64,000 nucleotides of DNA from assembly GCA_963788505.1 (NCBI GenBank), contig CAWBGY010000009.1, positions 558,001 to 622,000 of the forward strand, in the 5' to 3' direction. The notes beneath the pieces were generated by a model. That model was given only the letters and a program-made list of their open reading frames with translations, made no database searches and was not told the DNA's origin. A program made the translations under genes and the position numbers. This stretch comes from JAIQFF01 sp963788505 (lineage in GTDB: Bacteria; Acidobacteriota; Terriglobia; Terriglobales; Acidobacteriaceae). Shown piece by piece: positions 35,910 to 46,000 of the stretch. The stretch's first letter is position 1, and every line of letters begins with the position of its first letter.

Positions 35910-37343
35910 ATGAATCTCGGCCTGCTCACCATTGATGCCGCCCGCTCCGCCGTGCAGGAGCGCAGGACCACCGCTGCGGCCCTGGTGGAATCGTTTTACG
36001 CCAAAATCGAGAGTGACGATCCGAAGATTGGAGCCTTCCTGACTCTTTGCCAAGAGAGGGCGATGACGAAGGCGGCAGAGATGGACGCGCTGGCGGCAAA
36101 AGGCGAGAAGCTTCCGCCCCTGGGCGGTGTGCCGGTCGCGATCAAAGACGTGATGGTCACCAAGGGCATTCGCACCACGGCGGGATCCAAAATTCTGGGC
36201 AATTACATTCCGCCCTACGATTGCACGGCGGTGGCCCGGCTTGAAGCGGCCGGGGCGGTGTTGCTGGGCAAGCTGAACTGCGACGAGTTCGCGATGGGTT
36301 CGTCCAATGAGAACTCGGCCTGGAAGCCGGTGCACAATCCGCGCGATCTTACCCGCGTTCCAGGCGGTTCCTCAGGCGGCTCAGCGGCGGCCGTGGCGGC
36401 GGATATGGCGGTGGCGGCGCTGGGCTCGGACACGGGCGGTTCGATTCGCCAGCCCGCCTCTTTCTGCGGCGTGGTTGGGATGATGCCGACCTACGGGCGG
36501 GTTTCGCGCTATGGTTTGATCGCGTTTGCTTCGTCGCTCGATCATATTGGGTCGCTCACGAAGACGGTGAAAGACGCGGCCATCGTGCTGCGAACGATTG
36601 CCGGCCGGGATCCCATGGATTCGACGTCCGCCGATGTCCCAGTGCCGGATTATGTCGCCGAGCTGGAAAAGCCGGTGCGCGGTCTGAAGATCGGCGTGGC
36701 CAAAGAGTATCTGGGAGAAGGGCTGGATCAGGAAGTTCGCAGCGCCATTGAAGCGGCGATTCAGAACCTGGCCAAACAAGGCTGTGAGATCGTGGAAGTT
36801 TCGCTGCCGCACACTCGATACGCAATCCCAACTTACTACATCGTGGCCACGGCGGAGGCGTCGTCGAACCTGGCCCGCTTTGACGGCGTGCGCTATGGCT
36901 ATCGCGCCAAGGATGGCCGCACCCTGTCCGAAATGTACCGGCGCAGCCGCGATCAGGCGTTTGGCGCGGAAGTAAAGCGCCGCATCATGCTGGGAACTTA
37001 TGCTCTGAGCGCGGGCTATTACGACGCCTATTACCTGAAGGCGCAAAAAGTTCGTACCCTGCTGACGCGCGACTTTGAAGAGGCATTCAAGAAGGTGGAT
37101 GCCATCGTGGCTCCGGTCAGCCCAACAGCGGCGTTCAAGCTAGGCGAAAAAGTGGATGACCCGCTGGCCATGTATCTAGCCGATATCTACACCGTGACCG
37201 CGGACCTGGCGGGAATTCCAGGAATTTCCGTGCCCTGTGGTCAGACCAAAGAAAAGTTGCCCATCGGGCTGCAGATCCTGGGTCGGCATTTTGATGAGAG
37301 CACGATTTTGCGGGTGGCGCAGGCCAGCGAGAAGGCCGCCTGA
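35910..37343 (+). CDS. gatA: Asp-tRNA(Asn)/Glu-tRNA(Gln) amidotransferase subunit A
   Basis: A 477-residue amidase-signature enzyme that releases ammonia from glutamine for transamidation of mischarged tRNA. The Ser-cisSer-Lys triad is intact: Lys79 (VAIKD), Ser154 (GGSSGGSAAA) and Ser178 (DTGGSIRQ), with the same numbering as well-studied GatA enzymes. The ATG at 35910 (MNLGLLTIDAARSAV) is the start; the open frame to 35841 runs through the short-word repeat. A strong intrinsic terminator follows at 37405-37446, so DUF721-gatC-gatA form one unit. Confidence 0.96.
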   Translation: MNLGLLTIDAARSAVQERRTTAAALVESFYAKIESDDPKIGAFLTLCQERAMTKAAEMDALAAKGEKLPPLGGVPVAIKDVMVTKGIRTTAGSKILGNYIPPYDCTAVARLEAAGAVLLGKLNCDEFAMGSSNENSAWKPVHNPRDLTRVPGGSSGGSAAAVAADMAVAALGSDTGGSIRQPASFCGVVGMMPTYGRVSRYGLIAFASSLDHIGSLTKTVKDAAIVLRTIAGRDPMDSTSADVPVPDYVAELEKPVRGLKIGVAKEYLGEGLDQEVRSAIEAAIQNLAKQGCEIVEVSLPHTRYAIPTYYIVATAEASSNLARFDGVRYGYRAKDGRTLSEMYRRSRDQAFGAEVKRRIMLGTYALSAGYYDAYYLKAQKVRTLLTRDFEEAFKKVDAIVAPVSPTAAFKLGEKVDDPLAMYLADIYTVTADLAGIPGISVPCGQTKEKLPIGLQILGRHFDESTILRVAQASEKAA

Positions 37344-37404
37344 CCCAAGGCACGGGCAAGTTCCGGCCACGGTTTTGAAATAACTCCGAAAGTTTCCGAA
37401 AGAG

Positions 37405-37446
37405 AATCGCCATCGGCTCCGGCCGGTGGCGATTTTATTTTTTGCC
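37405..37446 (+). terminator. Intrinsic terminator of the gat operon
   Basis: 13-bp stem aatcgccatcggc (37405-37417) / gccggtggcgatt (37422-37434) with one G-U pair, 4-nt loop tccg, followed by ttattttttg. The clearest rho-independent terminator in the window. Confidence 0.88.
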
Positions 37447-37564
37447 TACGGCTGCGCTGAACGTTGCTCCGCCGGACGGCCGGGTGCGGCTGTCCCCAGT
37501 AGCCGTGGCGCTCGCATCCGCAAATCCAAATCATACGAACAATCCAGATAGGGAGAAAACACTC

Positions 37565-38158
37565 ATGAAGTTGAATTCAATGAGCAGAATTGTATTGGCC
37601 GCTGTGATGAGCCTTTCACTCATCGCCACGGGGTGCAGTGCACAGTGGATCAGCGTGGCGCTGGCCGATTTGCCGGTTCTGACCCAAATGGCACTGAACA
37701 TCGCGGCGCTGGTGGCAACCCTGCAATCGGGAAAGCAGCTGACTCCCGCCGAGGCTCTCGCCATCCAGAACATTTCCGCGGAAGCGAGCAAGGACCTGAC
37801 TCTCCTGGAGGCGCTGTACAACGCCTATAAAACGAATCCGAGCCTGGACACGCTGCAGAAGATCGAGAGTCTGATTCAGGACACCAACCAGAGCTTGCCG
37901 GCACTCCTGCAGGCTGCCCACATCAGCGATCCGGCGCTTTCCGCCCGAATCACAGCCGCGGTAAACCTGATCCTCACCAGTGTGAGCAGCTTTGCCTCGC
38001 TGATTCCGCAGGCCCCGTCTGCGGCGGCGAAGAGGGCGCAGTGGAACGCCGTCATCCCTCATCCCAAGGACTTGAAACGGCAGTGGAACCAGCAGGTATG
38101 CGCTCCCAGCGGCAATCCGGCCCTCGATGCCGCACTCAGCGAACGGGTGCTGCGGTAG
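37565..38158 (+). CDS. Putative lipoprotein of unknown function, 197 aa
   Basis: The N-terminus has a lipoprotein signal peptide with a lipobox ending in Cys at about residue 24 (SLSLIATGCSAQ), so the protein is probably anchored in a membrane facing the periplasm. The rest is predicted to be helical (LTQMALNIAALVATLQSGKQLTPAEALAIQ, repeated Leu/Ile spacing) and ends in a basic segment (KRQWNQQVCAPSGNP). The ATG at 37565 has ggGAGA 8 nt upstream. I do not recognise a family. It sits after the gat terminator and upstream of a metallopeptidase-like gene, with a purine-rich repeat between the two. Confidence 0.7.
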   Translation: MKLNSMSRIVLAAVMSLSLIATGCSAQWISVALADLPVLTQMALNIAALVATLQSGKQLTPAEALAIQNISAEASKDLTLLEALYNAYKTNPSLDTLQKIESLIQDTNQSLPALLQAAHISDPALSARITAAVNLILTSVSSFASLIPQAPSAAAKRAQWNAVIPHPKDLKRQWNQQVCAPSGNPALDAALSERVLR

Positions 38159-38159
38159 A

Positions 38160-38290
38160 CGGAAACAAGAAAGCAGAACCAGAACCAGAGGCAAAAACCA
38201 GAACCAGAGGCAAGGGCCAGAAACAAAGAACCGGAAATCAGAACCGGAAACAAGACCCAGCGACCAGTAATCAGTTCTCCGTTCTCAGTT
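38160..38290. repeat. Purine-rich stutter repeat (CAGAACCAGAGGCAA words)
   Basis: Permutations of agaaccagaa, ccagaggcaa and accggaaa fill 130 nt, with two clear copies of cagaaccagaggcaa (around 38174-38210). There is strong purine bias on the plus strand and no dyad, unlike the other short-word elements. It leads directly to the ribosome-binding site of the next gene. Confidence 0.65.
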
Positions 38291-38315
38291 GCATTTTGGA
38301 GGCGAGGTTTTTCTT

Positions 38316-39011
38316 ATGACTCTACCTGTGGTTGCAATCACAAATGCATCTACCTGCCTCAGTGACAAGCAGGTCGCGGCTGCGATTCCAGCGTTGCAAC
38401 GGCAGGTCACTCTGGATTTCAGAGCCTATTGGGACGCGGATTGTCAGTTGACGTTTTTACCTAAGGAAGAGGCGCTGGCCGAGGGTTGGTGGCAGATTTC
38501 CGTGACTGACAATCCTGACCAGGCCGGCGCCCTCGGCTATCACGAATTGACCAGCCGAGGAACACCCCTGGGCAAAGTATTTGCAGGTCTTGATCTCCAG
38601 ACTGGAGGGTCGTGGACGGTTACGCTGAGCCACGAGTTACTCGAGATGCTGGCAGACCCGTGGATCAATTGGTGCGCGCAAGCTTCGGACGGAAGAATTT
38701 ATGCGCTGGAAGTCTGTGACGCCGTCGAAGCCGACCGGTTGGGGTACAAGATCGATGGCGTGCTGGTTTCTGATTTCATCACCCCTGCATGGTTTGAGCC
38801 CACACAGGCCGATCGCGTGGATTTCAAGCGGCGAGTCCTGAAGCCGCTGCAGCTTGCGCCGGGAGGGTACATCTCGGTGCGGGATGAGAGCGGCGGGTGG
38901 ACGCAGGTCGCGGCGCAGGGCGAGTCTGCAGCTCCGATTCCATGGGGAAGCAGGAGGCAACGGCGCAGCCTGGATAAAGCGGAGTGGAGGAAAAGTCTGT
39001 TGCGCAGTTAG
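38316..39011 (+). CDS. Putative HExxE-containing metallopeptidase-like protein
   Basis: A 231-residue protein without signal peptide. The centre contains TVTLSHELLEMLADPWINW, with an H-E-L-L-E helix resembling the zinc-binding helices of gluzincin/metzincin peptidases but with Glu in place of the second His. Conserved-looking EVCDAVEADRLGY follows and may supply a further ligand. The ATG at 38316 has ggaggcgagg 9 nt upstream, a strong ribosome-binding site. I cannot name the family or substrate; a peptidase role is inference from the motif alone. The basic C-terminus (SRRQRRSLDKAEWRKS) is disordered. Confidence 0.65.
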   Translation: MTLPVVAITNASTCLSDKQVAAAIPALQRQVTLDFRAYWDADCQLTFLPKEEALAEGWWQISVTDNPDQAGALGYHELTSRGTPLGKVFAGLDLQTGGSWTVTLSHELLEMLADPWINWCAQASDGRIYALEVCDAVEADRLGYKIDGVLVSDFITPAWFEPTQADRVDFKRRVLKPLQLAPGGYISVRDESGGWTQVAAQGESAAPIPWGSRRQRRSLDKAEWRKSLLRS

Positions 39012-39045
39012 AACGAACCCAGGGCAGTGACCACAAGCACCGAAC

Positions 39046-40524
39046 CTACTTCCGGCGCCAGCGAACCCCATCCTTGGTGATTTCGACGAGCACCCCGGCG
39101 GAGGTCAATTCGCCGCGAATGGCGTCGGAAACCTGGAAATTGCGCGCCCGGCGCGCGGCTTCCATTCCAGCTATTTTCCCCTGGATTTCAGCATCGGACA
39201 GGGCCTGCGTTCCGACGGCGTCCAGCAATTCCTGGCTGACATCTTGCTCGCGTCCCTCCAGCTTCGCCCATTCCAGAATAGCTTTCATCTTGGGGGCGTC
39301 GTCATCGCGCAAGACGGCGAAGATTTCATCAAACTTGCCGATGGCGGAAAGCAGCGGCGCAACGTCAGCTTGCCGGATTTGTCCTTTGTCAATTGCGACG
39401 TTGGCTTTCCGCACCATGTCGAGGATGGCCGCCAGGGCCTGGGCAGTGTTGAGGTCGTCGTCCAGGGCGGAAGTCATCTGCTCGATGGCGTCACCGGCCA
39501 GCGTGGAATCGGTGGCGCCGGATGGGAACTGGCCGGCCTGCAGCCGCAGCTGGAAGTTTCGCAACTTGTCCACGTTGCTGGCCATCTGTTTCAAGCCATC
39601 GAAGGTGAAGTTTAACTGGTGACGATACGGCACCGAAGCCAGCAACAGCCGGATCCAGGAAGGTTTGTAGCCCTTGAGCACAAGGTCGCGCAGAGTAAAG
39701 AAATTGCCCGCGCTCTTGGACATTTTTTCGCCTTCCACCAGCAGAAAGCGGGCATGAAACCAGAAGTGCACAAAAGGCTTGCCGGTCAGCGCCTCGGATT
39801 GCGCGATTTCGTTTTCATGGTGAGGAAATATCAGGTCCTCGCCGCCCGCGTGCAGATCGAAGGTTTCTCCCAGTTCCTGCATGGACATGGCAGAGCACTC
39901 GATGTGCCAGCCCGGCCGCCCCGGTCCAATTGAACTTTCCCAGAATGCCTCCCCAGGCTTGGGTGCCTTCCACAGGGCAAAATCACGAGCGTTGTCTTTT
40001 TCGTATTCGTCCACATCCACCCGCGCACCGTCTTCCATTCCTGCAAAATCTTTTTTCGAGAGCTTGCCATATCCGGGAAACTTAGCGATGCGAAAGTAAT
40101 AGGAACCGTCGTCGGTGCGGTAGGCGAAACCTTTTTTCTCCAGTTCAGCCACGCAGCGCGCCATTTCGTCGATGTGGTCGGTGGCGCGGGCGAGAACCGG
40201 CTGCTCGATATTCAAGGTGGAGCTGTCTTCGAGAAAGGCTTTTTCGTACTTGGCCGTATATTCCTTGACGCCCAAGCCCTCCTGGGCGGCGTTGCGAATG
40301 ATCTTGTCGTCCACGTCGGTAATGTTCATGACGTGGCGCACCTCGAACCCGCTCTGGCACAAGAAACGCCGCAAAATATCAACCGCAACAAAGGTGCGGA
40401 AGTTCCCGATATGACCGTAGTCGTACACCGTGGGCCCGCAGGCATACATGCGAACCTGGTTGCCTTGCAAGGGATGAAACTCTTCTATTTTGCCGGAGAG
40501 CGTGTTGTAAAGGCGCAGAGCCAT
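39046..40524 (-). CDS. cysS: Cysteinyl-tRNA synthetase
   Basis: A 492-residue class I aminoacyl-tRNA synthetase charging tRNA(Cys). The zinc site begins at CGPTVYDY, the HIGH motif is HIGN, GWHIECSAMS and FPHHENEIAQSEA supply the other zinc ligands, and the KMSKS loop is intact (GEKMSKSAGN). A C-terminal DALR-type helical domain and a basic tail (KDGVRWRRK) complete the protein. It is the third gene of a minus-strand operon after pgsA, 57 nt downstream. Confidence 0.97.
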   Translation of the reverse strand: MALRLYNTLSGKIEEFHPLQGNQVRMYACGPTVYDYGHIGNFRTFVAVDILRRFLCQSGFEVRHVMNITDVDDKIIRNAAQEGLGVKEYTAKYEKAFLEDSSTLNIEQPVLARATDHIDEMARCVAELEKKGFAYRTDDGSYYFRIAKFPGYGKLSKKDFAGMEDGARVDVDEYEKDNARDFALWKAPKPGEAFWESSIGPGRPGWHIECSAMSMQELGETFDLHAGGEDLIFPHHENEIAQSEALTGKPFVHFWFHARFLLVEGEKMSKSAGNFFTLRDLVLKGYKPSWIRLLLASVPYRHQLNFTFDGLKQMASNVDKLRNFQLRLQAGQFPSGATDSTLAGDAIEQMTSALDDDLNTAQALAAILDMVRKANVAIDKGQIRQADVAPLLSAIGKFDEIFAVLRDDDAPKMKAILEWAKLEGREQDVSQELLDAVGTQALSDAEIQGKIAGMEAARRARNFQVSDAIRGELTSAGVLVEITKDGVRWRRK

Positions 40525-40581
40525 GGGGCGGGAAACTTTGCGGACGGAATCCTCAATTCTAGGGGGACACGAGAAAACCGG

Positions 40582-41181
40582 TCAAATCGAGCTGCTCGCC
40601 GACTTGGGAGCTTCGGCAGAAACATGGTTCTCGGCGTGCAGCCGCTGCCCCACAAGAAGCACATAGTGCAGGGCTGACACAACGGTGAAAGCCACGGTGG
40701 CGTGCAGAAAGGTGGTTTGAGTAATCCATATCCAGCGGGCATGCTTGATCTGAAACAGCAGCACAAAGAAAATCGCGGCCACCTGGGCAAAGGTGTTGGC
40801 CTTGCCGAATATGCTGGGACGGAAGTCGCGCAGGCCGGCGATGGCGTAGAGCACCGCGCTGGCACATAGAATCGAGATATCACGGCTGAAGACCAGCACG
40901 GTGTATTTCCACGCAATCTTGTGCAAAATGGCCAGCACCATGAACATGGTGCTGAGCAGAAGCTTGTCCGCAATGGGATCGAGGTACTGGCCGAGCATGG
41001 TCTGCTGCTTGAGGGTCCGGGCCAGGATCCCGTCGAGACCATCGCTGAAGCCAGCCAGCACAAACAAAGCGAGCGCCCACCGGTAGTGGCCGGCAACCAG
41101 GTTGATCACAATAAAAGGCACGAACATCATGCGCAGCAGGGTCAACTGGTTGGGCGCAGTGAGCAGTTGGGAAAACTTCAT
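40582..41181 (-). CDS. pgsA: CDP-alcohol phosphatidyltransferase (phosphatidylglycerophosphate synthase type)
   Basis: A 199-residue integral membrane enzyme that condenses CDP-diacylglycerol with a small alcohol, most likely glycerol-3-phosphate. The catalytic motif D-G-x2-D/A-R-x8-G-x3-D-x3-D is seen in DGLDGILARTLKQQTMLGQYLDPIADK (in pieces at about residues 47-75), and five or six helices follow. It begins at the ATG at 41181 with GGAGAG upstream, and the start overlaps the upstream gene's stop by 4 nt. A broader CDP-alcohol transferase role is possible, but sequence and length favour PgsA. Confidence 0.9.
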   Translation of the reverse strand: MKFSQLLTAPNQLTLLRMMFVPFIVINLVAGHYRWALALFVLAGFSDGLDGILARTLKQQTMLGQYLDPIADKLLLSTMFMVLAILHKIAWKYTVLVFSRDISILCASAVLYAIAGLRDFRPSIFGKANTFAQVAAIFFVLLFQIKHARWIWITQTTFLHATVAFTVVSALHYVLLVGQRLHAENHVSAEAPKSASSSI

Positions 41182-41564
41182 TTCCGCTCTCCGGGCGCTG
41201 GGAGACCGATGGCCAAGCGGCGGCTGAAAAACGAAGCCGGATCGAGTCCTGTCTTCTCTGTGAAGCGTTGAGAAAGGGACGGAATGCTGCCATCCGATGA
41301 ATCAAGCTCCACCCGTTCAATGCGATGCATAGGAAAGAAGACTACACCGAAAGAGCCGAGATCGCCCGCCTTGATCATGGATACGAGATCTTCGAACGAA
41401 CCCAACTCAATGCCAGACAGACTGAGCCCGTGAGCGGTAAGGCCAAGAATCGCTCCCCAAAACTTCTCGCGAGGATTGCCCAGGGTCAGCAGCACCATGG
41501 CGCCTGGTTGAAACGGATTGCCACCACTGGCGTTCGCGGTGTCGCGTGAGTCGGCTGGCTCCAC
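41178..41564 (-). CDS. Conserved-type hypothetical protein coupled to pgsA
   Basis: About 128 residues from the GTG at 41564; the ATG at 41498 would give 106. The core reads NPFQPGAMVLLTLGNPREKFWGAIL then LSLSGIELGSFEDLVSM, GVVFFPMHRIERVELDSSDGSIPSLSQRF, and looks like a small beta-rich, possibly Hfq/Sm- or PilZ-like fold, but this is a guess. I recall similar proteins in other Acidobacteriota without a function. Its TGA overlaps the pgsA ATG (ATGA), so translation is coupled. The open frame to 41699 is not supported. Confidence 0.65.
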   Translation of the reverse strand: MEPADSRDTANASGGNPFQPGAMVLLTLGNPREKFWGAILGLTAHGLSLSGIELGSFEDLVSMIKAGDLGSFGVVFFPMHRIERVELDSSDGSIPSLSQRFTEKTGLDPASFFSRRLAIGLPAPGERK

Positions 41565-41881
41565 ACCAGATTGTCGCCGCCAGCGGGAGCATTTTGCAAA
41601 CGGGCGACCAAAACACGGCCAATCCCGCCCCCAGATCATGAGCCCGGCACAAGCGGCTCGGCACCCGAGGGCCCATCCTGTCGGGCATAATTTACACAAG
41701 AAGTCGTTGTTTTGTTATGCCTACGGTGGCTACAGACAATTAGCCCGAATCCTGCCACGCCTGTCCTGAATCAAATGTCCTTATTGAGTTCAGCCCCCGG
41801 GGCGGCGTTCGCAGAGGCGGTCCCGTTTCCCGAGGCGGCTAATCACTTTCCGGTGTTTTCTTTCTGATTTAAGGGGAAGTA

Positions 41882-43006
41882 ATGGCAAAGAGAATGGTCC
41901 TGATGTTGGGCGTGACAGTCGTAGTGCTCGCGGCCCTGGGTTTCGTCAAATTCAAGCAGGTTCAGTCGGCGGTGCAGGCCGCAACGTTCCAGCCACCCCC
42001 CACGGCTGTCACCAGCATCGTGGCGAAGCGGGAGCAATGGCCGGCGACGATGGGTGTGATCGGCACCATGGAGGCGGTTCATGGGGTCATGGTCAGCGCA
42101 GACCTTCCGGGCTCCGTAGCGCGAATCACTTTTGATTCCGGGAAGTTCGTACGCCAGGGGGAAGTCCTGGTCGAGCTCGATACTCGCCAGGAACGGGCAC
42201 AACTGGCCGCTCTCGAGGCGCAGCGCGACCTGGCGCAGGTGAATTTCACCCGAATGAAGCAACTGGCGAAAGACGGCGTTATTTCGCGAATGGAGTACGA
42301 CCAGGCCACAGCCCAGCAGAGACAAACCGAAGCGAATGTTGGGGAAATCCAGGCCACGATTGAGCGAAAGACGATCCGGGCGCCGTTTTCCGGAAGGCTG
42401 GGCATCCGCAAGGTCAATCTCGGCGAGTATCTTGCGGCCGGCAGCGCGGTGGTCCAGCTCCAGTCCGTCAGTCCGATTTATGTGAACTTTGGTTTGCCGC
42501 AGCAGGCATTGGGCCAGGTGCGAGTCGGCCGCAACCTGCGGGTCACCTCTGACGATCTCGTGGGCCAGGGGTTCGCGGGCCGGGTCACTGCGGTCGATTC
42601 GGTGGTGGACCAGGCCACGCGGAATGTTCAAGTGCAGGCGACCCTTTCTAATCCCGAGGGCAAATTACAGCCCGGTATGTTTGTTGAGGTGGAAGTGGTC
42701 CTGGGCGCGAGCCGCTCGGTGATTACGCTGCCGGCATCGGCCATCAGTTACGCCCCGTACGGGGACTCGGTCTTCGTCATCACCGATCTGAAAGACCAGA
42801 AGGGCCAGACCTACCGTGGAGTGCGGCAACAGTTCGTCAAGCTCCAGGGGTCGCGCGGCGACCAGGTAGCGGTCGTATCCGGGCTGAACGCGGGCGATGA
42901 AGTGGTCACGTCGGGCGTATTCAAACTGCGCAACGGCGCCGCCGTCCAGATCAATAACAAAGTCCAGCCGGGAAACAATCCCGCTCCCAAGCCCGAGGAC
43001 AGTTAA
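41882..43006 (+). CDS. RND efflux periplasmic adaptor (membrane fusion protein)
   Basis: A 374-residue MexE/AcrA-type adaptor linking an inner-membrane RND pump to an outer-membrane channel. The N-terminal membrane anchor (about 5-22, MVLMLGVTVVVLAALGFV) lacks a lipobox, so it is a transmembrane anchor. The biotinyl-lipoyl halves flank an alpha-hairpin (ALEAQRDLAQVNFTRMKQLAKDGVISRMEYDQA, about 98-150), then the beta-barrel (IRAPFSGRLGIRKVNLGEYL). The ATG at 41882 has aagggga upstream. Its TAA is immediately followed by the pump gene, so the pair is one operon. No tolC-type gene is present. Confidence 0.93.
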   Translation: MAKRMVLMLGVTVVVLAALGFVKFKQVQSAVQAATFQPPPTAVTSIVAKREQWPATMGVIGTMEAVHGVMVSADLPGSVARITFDSGKFVRQGEVLVELDTRQERAQLAALEAQRDLAQVNFTRMKQLAKDGVISRMEYDQATAQQRQTEANVGEIQATIERKTIRAPFSGRLGIRKVNLGEYLAAGSAVVQLQSVSPIYVNFGLPQQALGQVRVGRNLRVTSDDLVGQGFAGRVTAVDSVVDQATRNVQVQATLSNPEGKLQPGMFVEVEVVLGASRSVITLPASAISYAPYGDSVFVITDLKDQKGQTYRGVRQQFVKLQGSRGDQVAVVSGLNAGDEVVTSGVFKLRNGAAVQINNKVQPGNNPAPKPEDS

Positions 43007-46000
43007 ATGAAGTTCACCGATCTGTTCATCAAGCGACCCGTCCTTTCGATGGTCGTCAGCCTGGTCATCCTGATTGCAGGCTTGCAGTCCATCCGCTCGC
43101 TGAGCGTGCGTCAATACCCGCGCAGCGACATCGCGGTGGTGCAGGTTTCGACGACTTATGTGGGCGCCAACGCGGACCTGGTTCGCGGATTCATCACCAC
43201 TCCGCTGGAGCGCGTCATCGCCAGCGCCGACGGTATCGACTACATGGAATCGTCGAGCGCTCAGGGCCTCAGCACCATCACGGTGCATCTGAAGCTCAAT
43301 TACGACACCAATGCGGCGCTCACCCAGATCCAGGCGAAGGTGGCCCAGGTTCGGAATGACCTGCCGCCCGAAGCGGAAGCGCCGGTCATCGATCTGCAAA
43401 CCGCGGACAATCAATTTGCCGCGATGTACATCGGTTTCTCCTCGAGCGATCTCGATCAGAACCAGATTACCGATTATCTGACGCGGGTCGTTCAACCCAA
43501 GCTGAGCGCCATCAGCGGAGTGCAGCGTGCCGATATCCTCGGTGACCGTACTTTCGCGATGCGAATTTGGCTGAAGCCCGACAAAATGGCGGCGCTGGGC
43601 ATTTCCCCCTCCGCCGTGCACGACGCCTTGGCGCACAACAACTACCTGTCGGCGCTGGGACGAACCAAAGGTTCAATGGTATCGGTCAACCTGGTGGCCA
43701 ACACCAACCTGACCACTCCCGAGGAATTCCGCCAGCTGGTGGTGAAGAACGACAACGGGGTGGTGGTTCGGTTGGGGGATATCGCGGACGTGGTGCTGGG
43801 CGCCCAGGACTATGACCAGGAAGTCCGCTTCAACGGTGAGACGGCGACCTTCATGGGAGTCTGGGTACTGCCGACTGCCAACTCGCTGGAAGTGATCAAG
43901 AACGTTCGAGCAGCCATCCCCGGCATTCAGGCGCAGCTGCCCACGGGGATGAAAGTGGGCATCCCCTACGACTCAACTGCCTACATTCAGGATGCCATCA
44001 ACGAAGTGCTCAGGACTCTCAGCGAGACGCTGCTCATCGTCATCGTGGTCATTTTCCTCTTTCTGGGCTCGTTTCGGTCTGTGCTCATCCCGGTGGTGGC
44101 GATCCCGATTTCGCTCATTGGCGCCGTGTTCTTGATGCTCCTGGCCGGCTTCACCATTAACTTGCTGACCCTGCTTGCTATCGTGCTCTCGGTCGGATTG
44201 GTGGTGGATGACGCCATCGTCATGGTGGAAAACGTGGAGCGGCACATTCACATGGGCAAAACTCCACGACGCGCTGCCCTCGATGCCGCCCGCGAGTTGG
44301 TGGGCCCGATCATCTCGATGACCATCACCCTGGCTGCGGTCTACGCCCCCATCGGCATTCAGGGCGGTTTGACCGGGGCGTTGTTCCGCGAGTTCGCGTT
44401 CACACTGGCGGGAGCCGTGATCGTTTCCGGAGTGGTGGCGCTGACGCTTTCTCCGATGATGGGATCGAAATTGCTGCGGGCAGGAGACACTGAGCGGGGC
44501 TTCGCGGGCTGGGTCAATCGTCGCTTCGAGAGCGTGCGCCAGGCTTATGCGCGCACTCTTTCGGGCACGCTCCGTTACCGGCCCGTCGTGCTCACTCTGT
44601 GGGCGATCGTCGCCCTGCTGATGATTCCGTTCTATATGTTCTCGCAGCGGGAACTGGCGCCGGCCGAGGACCAGGGTGTGGTCTTTGGAGTAATTCAGGC
44701 TTCTCCCAATTCGACTATCGACCAGACCAAGCTGTACACCAAGCAGGTTTACGACGTGTACCATTCCTTTCCGGAAAGCCAAAGCGTTTTCCAGATCACA
44801 TCGCCCACTGGCGGCTTTGGCGGCATGGTCACCAAGCCCTGGAGCGAGCGGAAAAAGACCACCCAGCAGCTTCTGGTCGAATCCACCGGACCACTGTCGA
44901 AAATCGCGGGAATCCGGGTGATCCCGCTGACTCCGCCGCCGCTGCCGGGCGGCGGAGATTTTCCGGTTGATTTCGTAGTTGCCTCGCCGGCCGAACCGCA
45001 GCAGCTTGTAGATTTTGCCAACAAGCTTGTGGCCAAGGCTTTCGCGAGTGGTCTGTTCATCTACGCGGATTCCGATCTGAAGTTCGATCAGCCGCAGACC
45101 GAGGTTGTATTCGACCGCGACAAACTGCGCTCCCAGGGAGTTGACCTGAGCCAGGCCGGGCAGGACCTCTCCACTCTACTGAGCGGAAACTATGTCAACC
45201 GGTTCAGCATCCAGGGCCGAAGTTACAAGGTCATTCCACAGGTCAAACGCGCGGACCGCTTGACGCCCGAGCAACTTTCACAGATCTACGTCACGGGATC
45301 ACAGGACAAACTGGTGCGGCTTTCCACCTTCGCCACTTTGAAGACTACGACCGAGCCCAGGGACCTGAAGAAATTTCAGCAGCTCAACGCCGTGCGCATT
45401 CAGGGGGTGGTGCCGCCTGGAGTGCCGCTCGACCAGGCGCTGCGTGTGCTGGAAGACGAAGCCAAGACGATTCTGCCGCAGGGCTTCACCGTCGACTACG
45501 CGGGCGAGTCTCGCCAGCTTCGCACCGAGGGCAGCAAATTCCTGGGTACTTTTCTGCTTTCCGGAATCCTGATTTACCTGGTGCTGGCGGCGCAGTTCGA
45601 GAGCTTTCGCGATCCTTTCATCATTCTCGCCGGGTCGGTGCCGCTGGCCATTTCAGGGGCGTTGCTGTTCTCGTTCCTGGGGCTGACGACGCTCAATATA
45701 TACAGCCAGGTGGGGCTGATCACGCTGGTTGGACTGGTGTCGAAAAACGGCATCCTCATCGTGGAGTTCGCCAACCATCTCCAGGAGACGGGAATGGACA
45801 AGCTGGCCGCAATCATCGGGGCGGCTGAAACGCGGCTGCGACCGATCCTGATGACAACTGCCGCCACCGTGATCGGCCACTTTCCGCTGGTCCTTGCCAA
45901 GGGCCCTGGAGCTGGAGCGCGCAACAGTATCGGCATCATGCTGGTGAGCGGCATGATCATTGGCACGCTCTTTACCCTGTTCATCGTGCCCTCGATCTAT

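Noticed and set aside
41565..41699. Cys-rich N-terminal extension of the pgsA-coupled hypothetical protein
   Set aside because: The extension lacks a start signal and reads as low-quality sequence; the conserved-looking core begins after the GTG at 41564.
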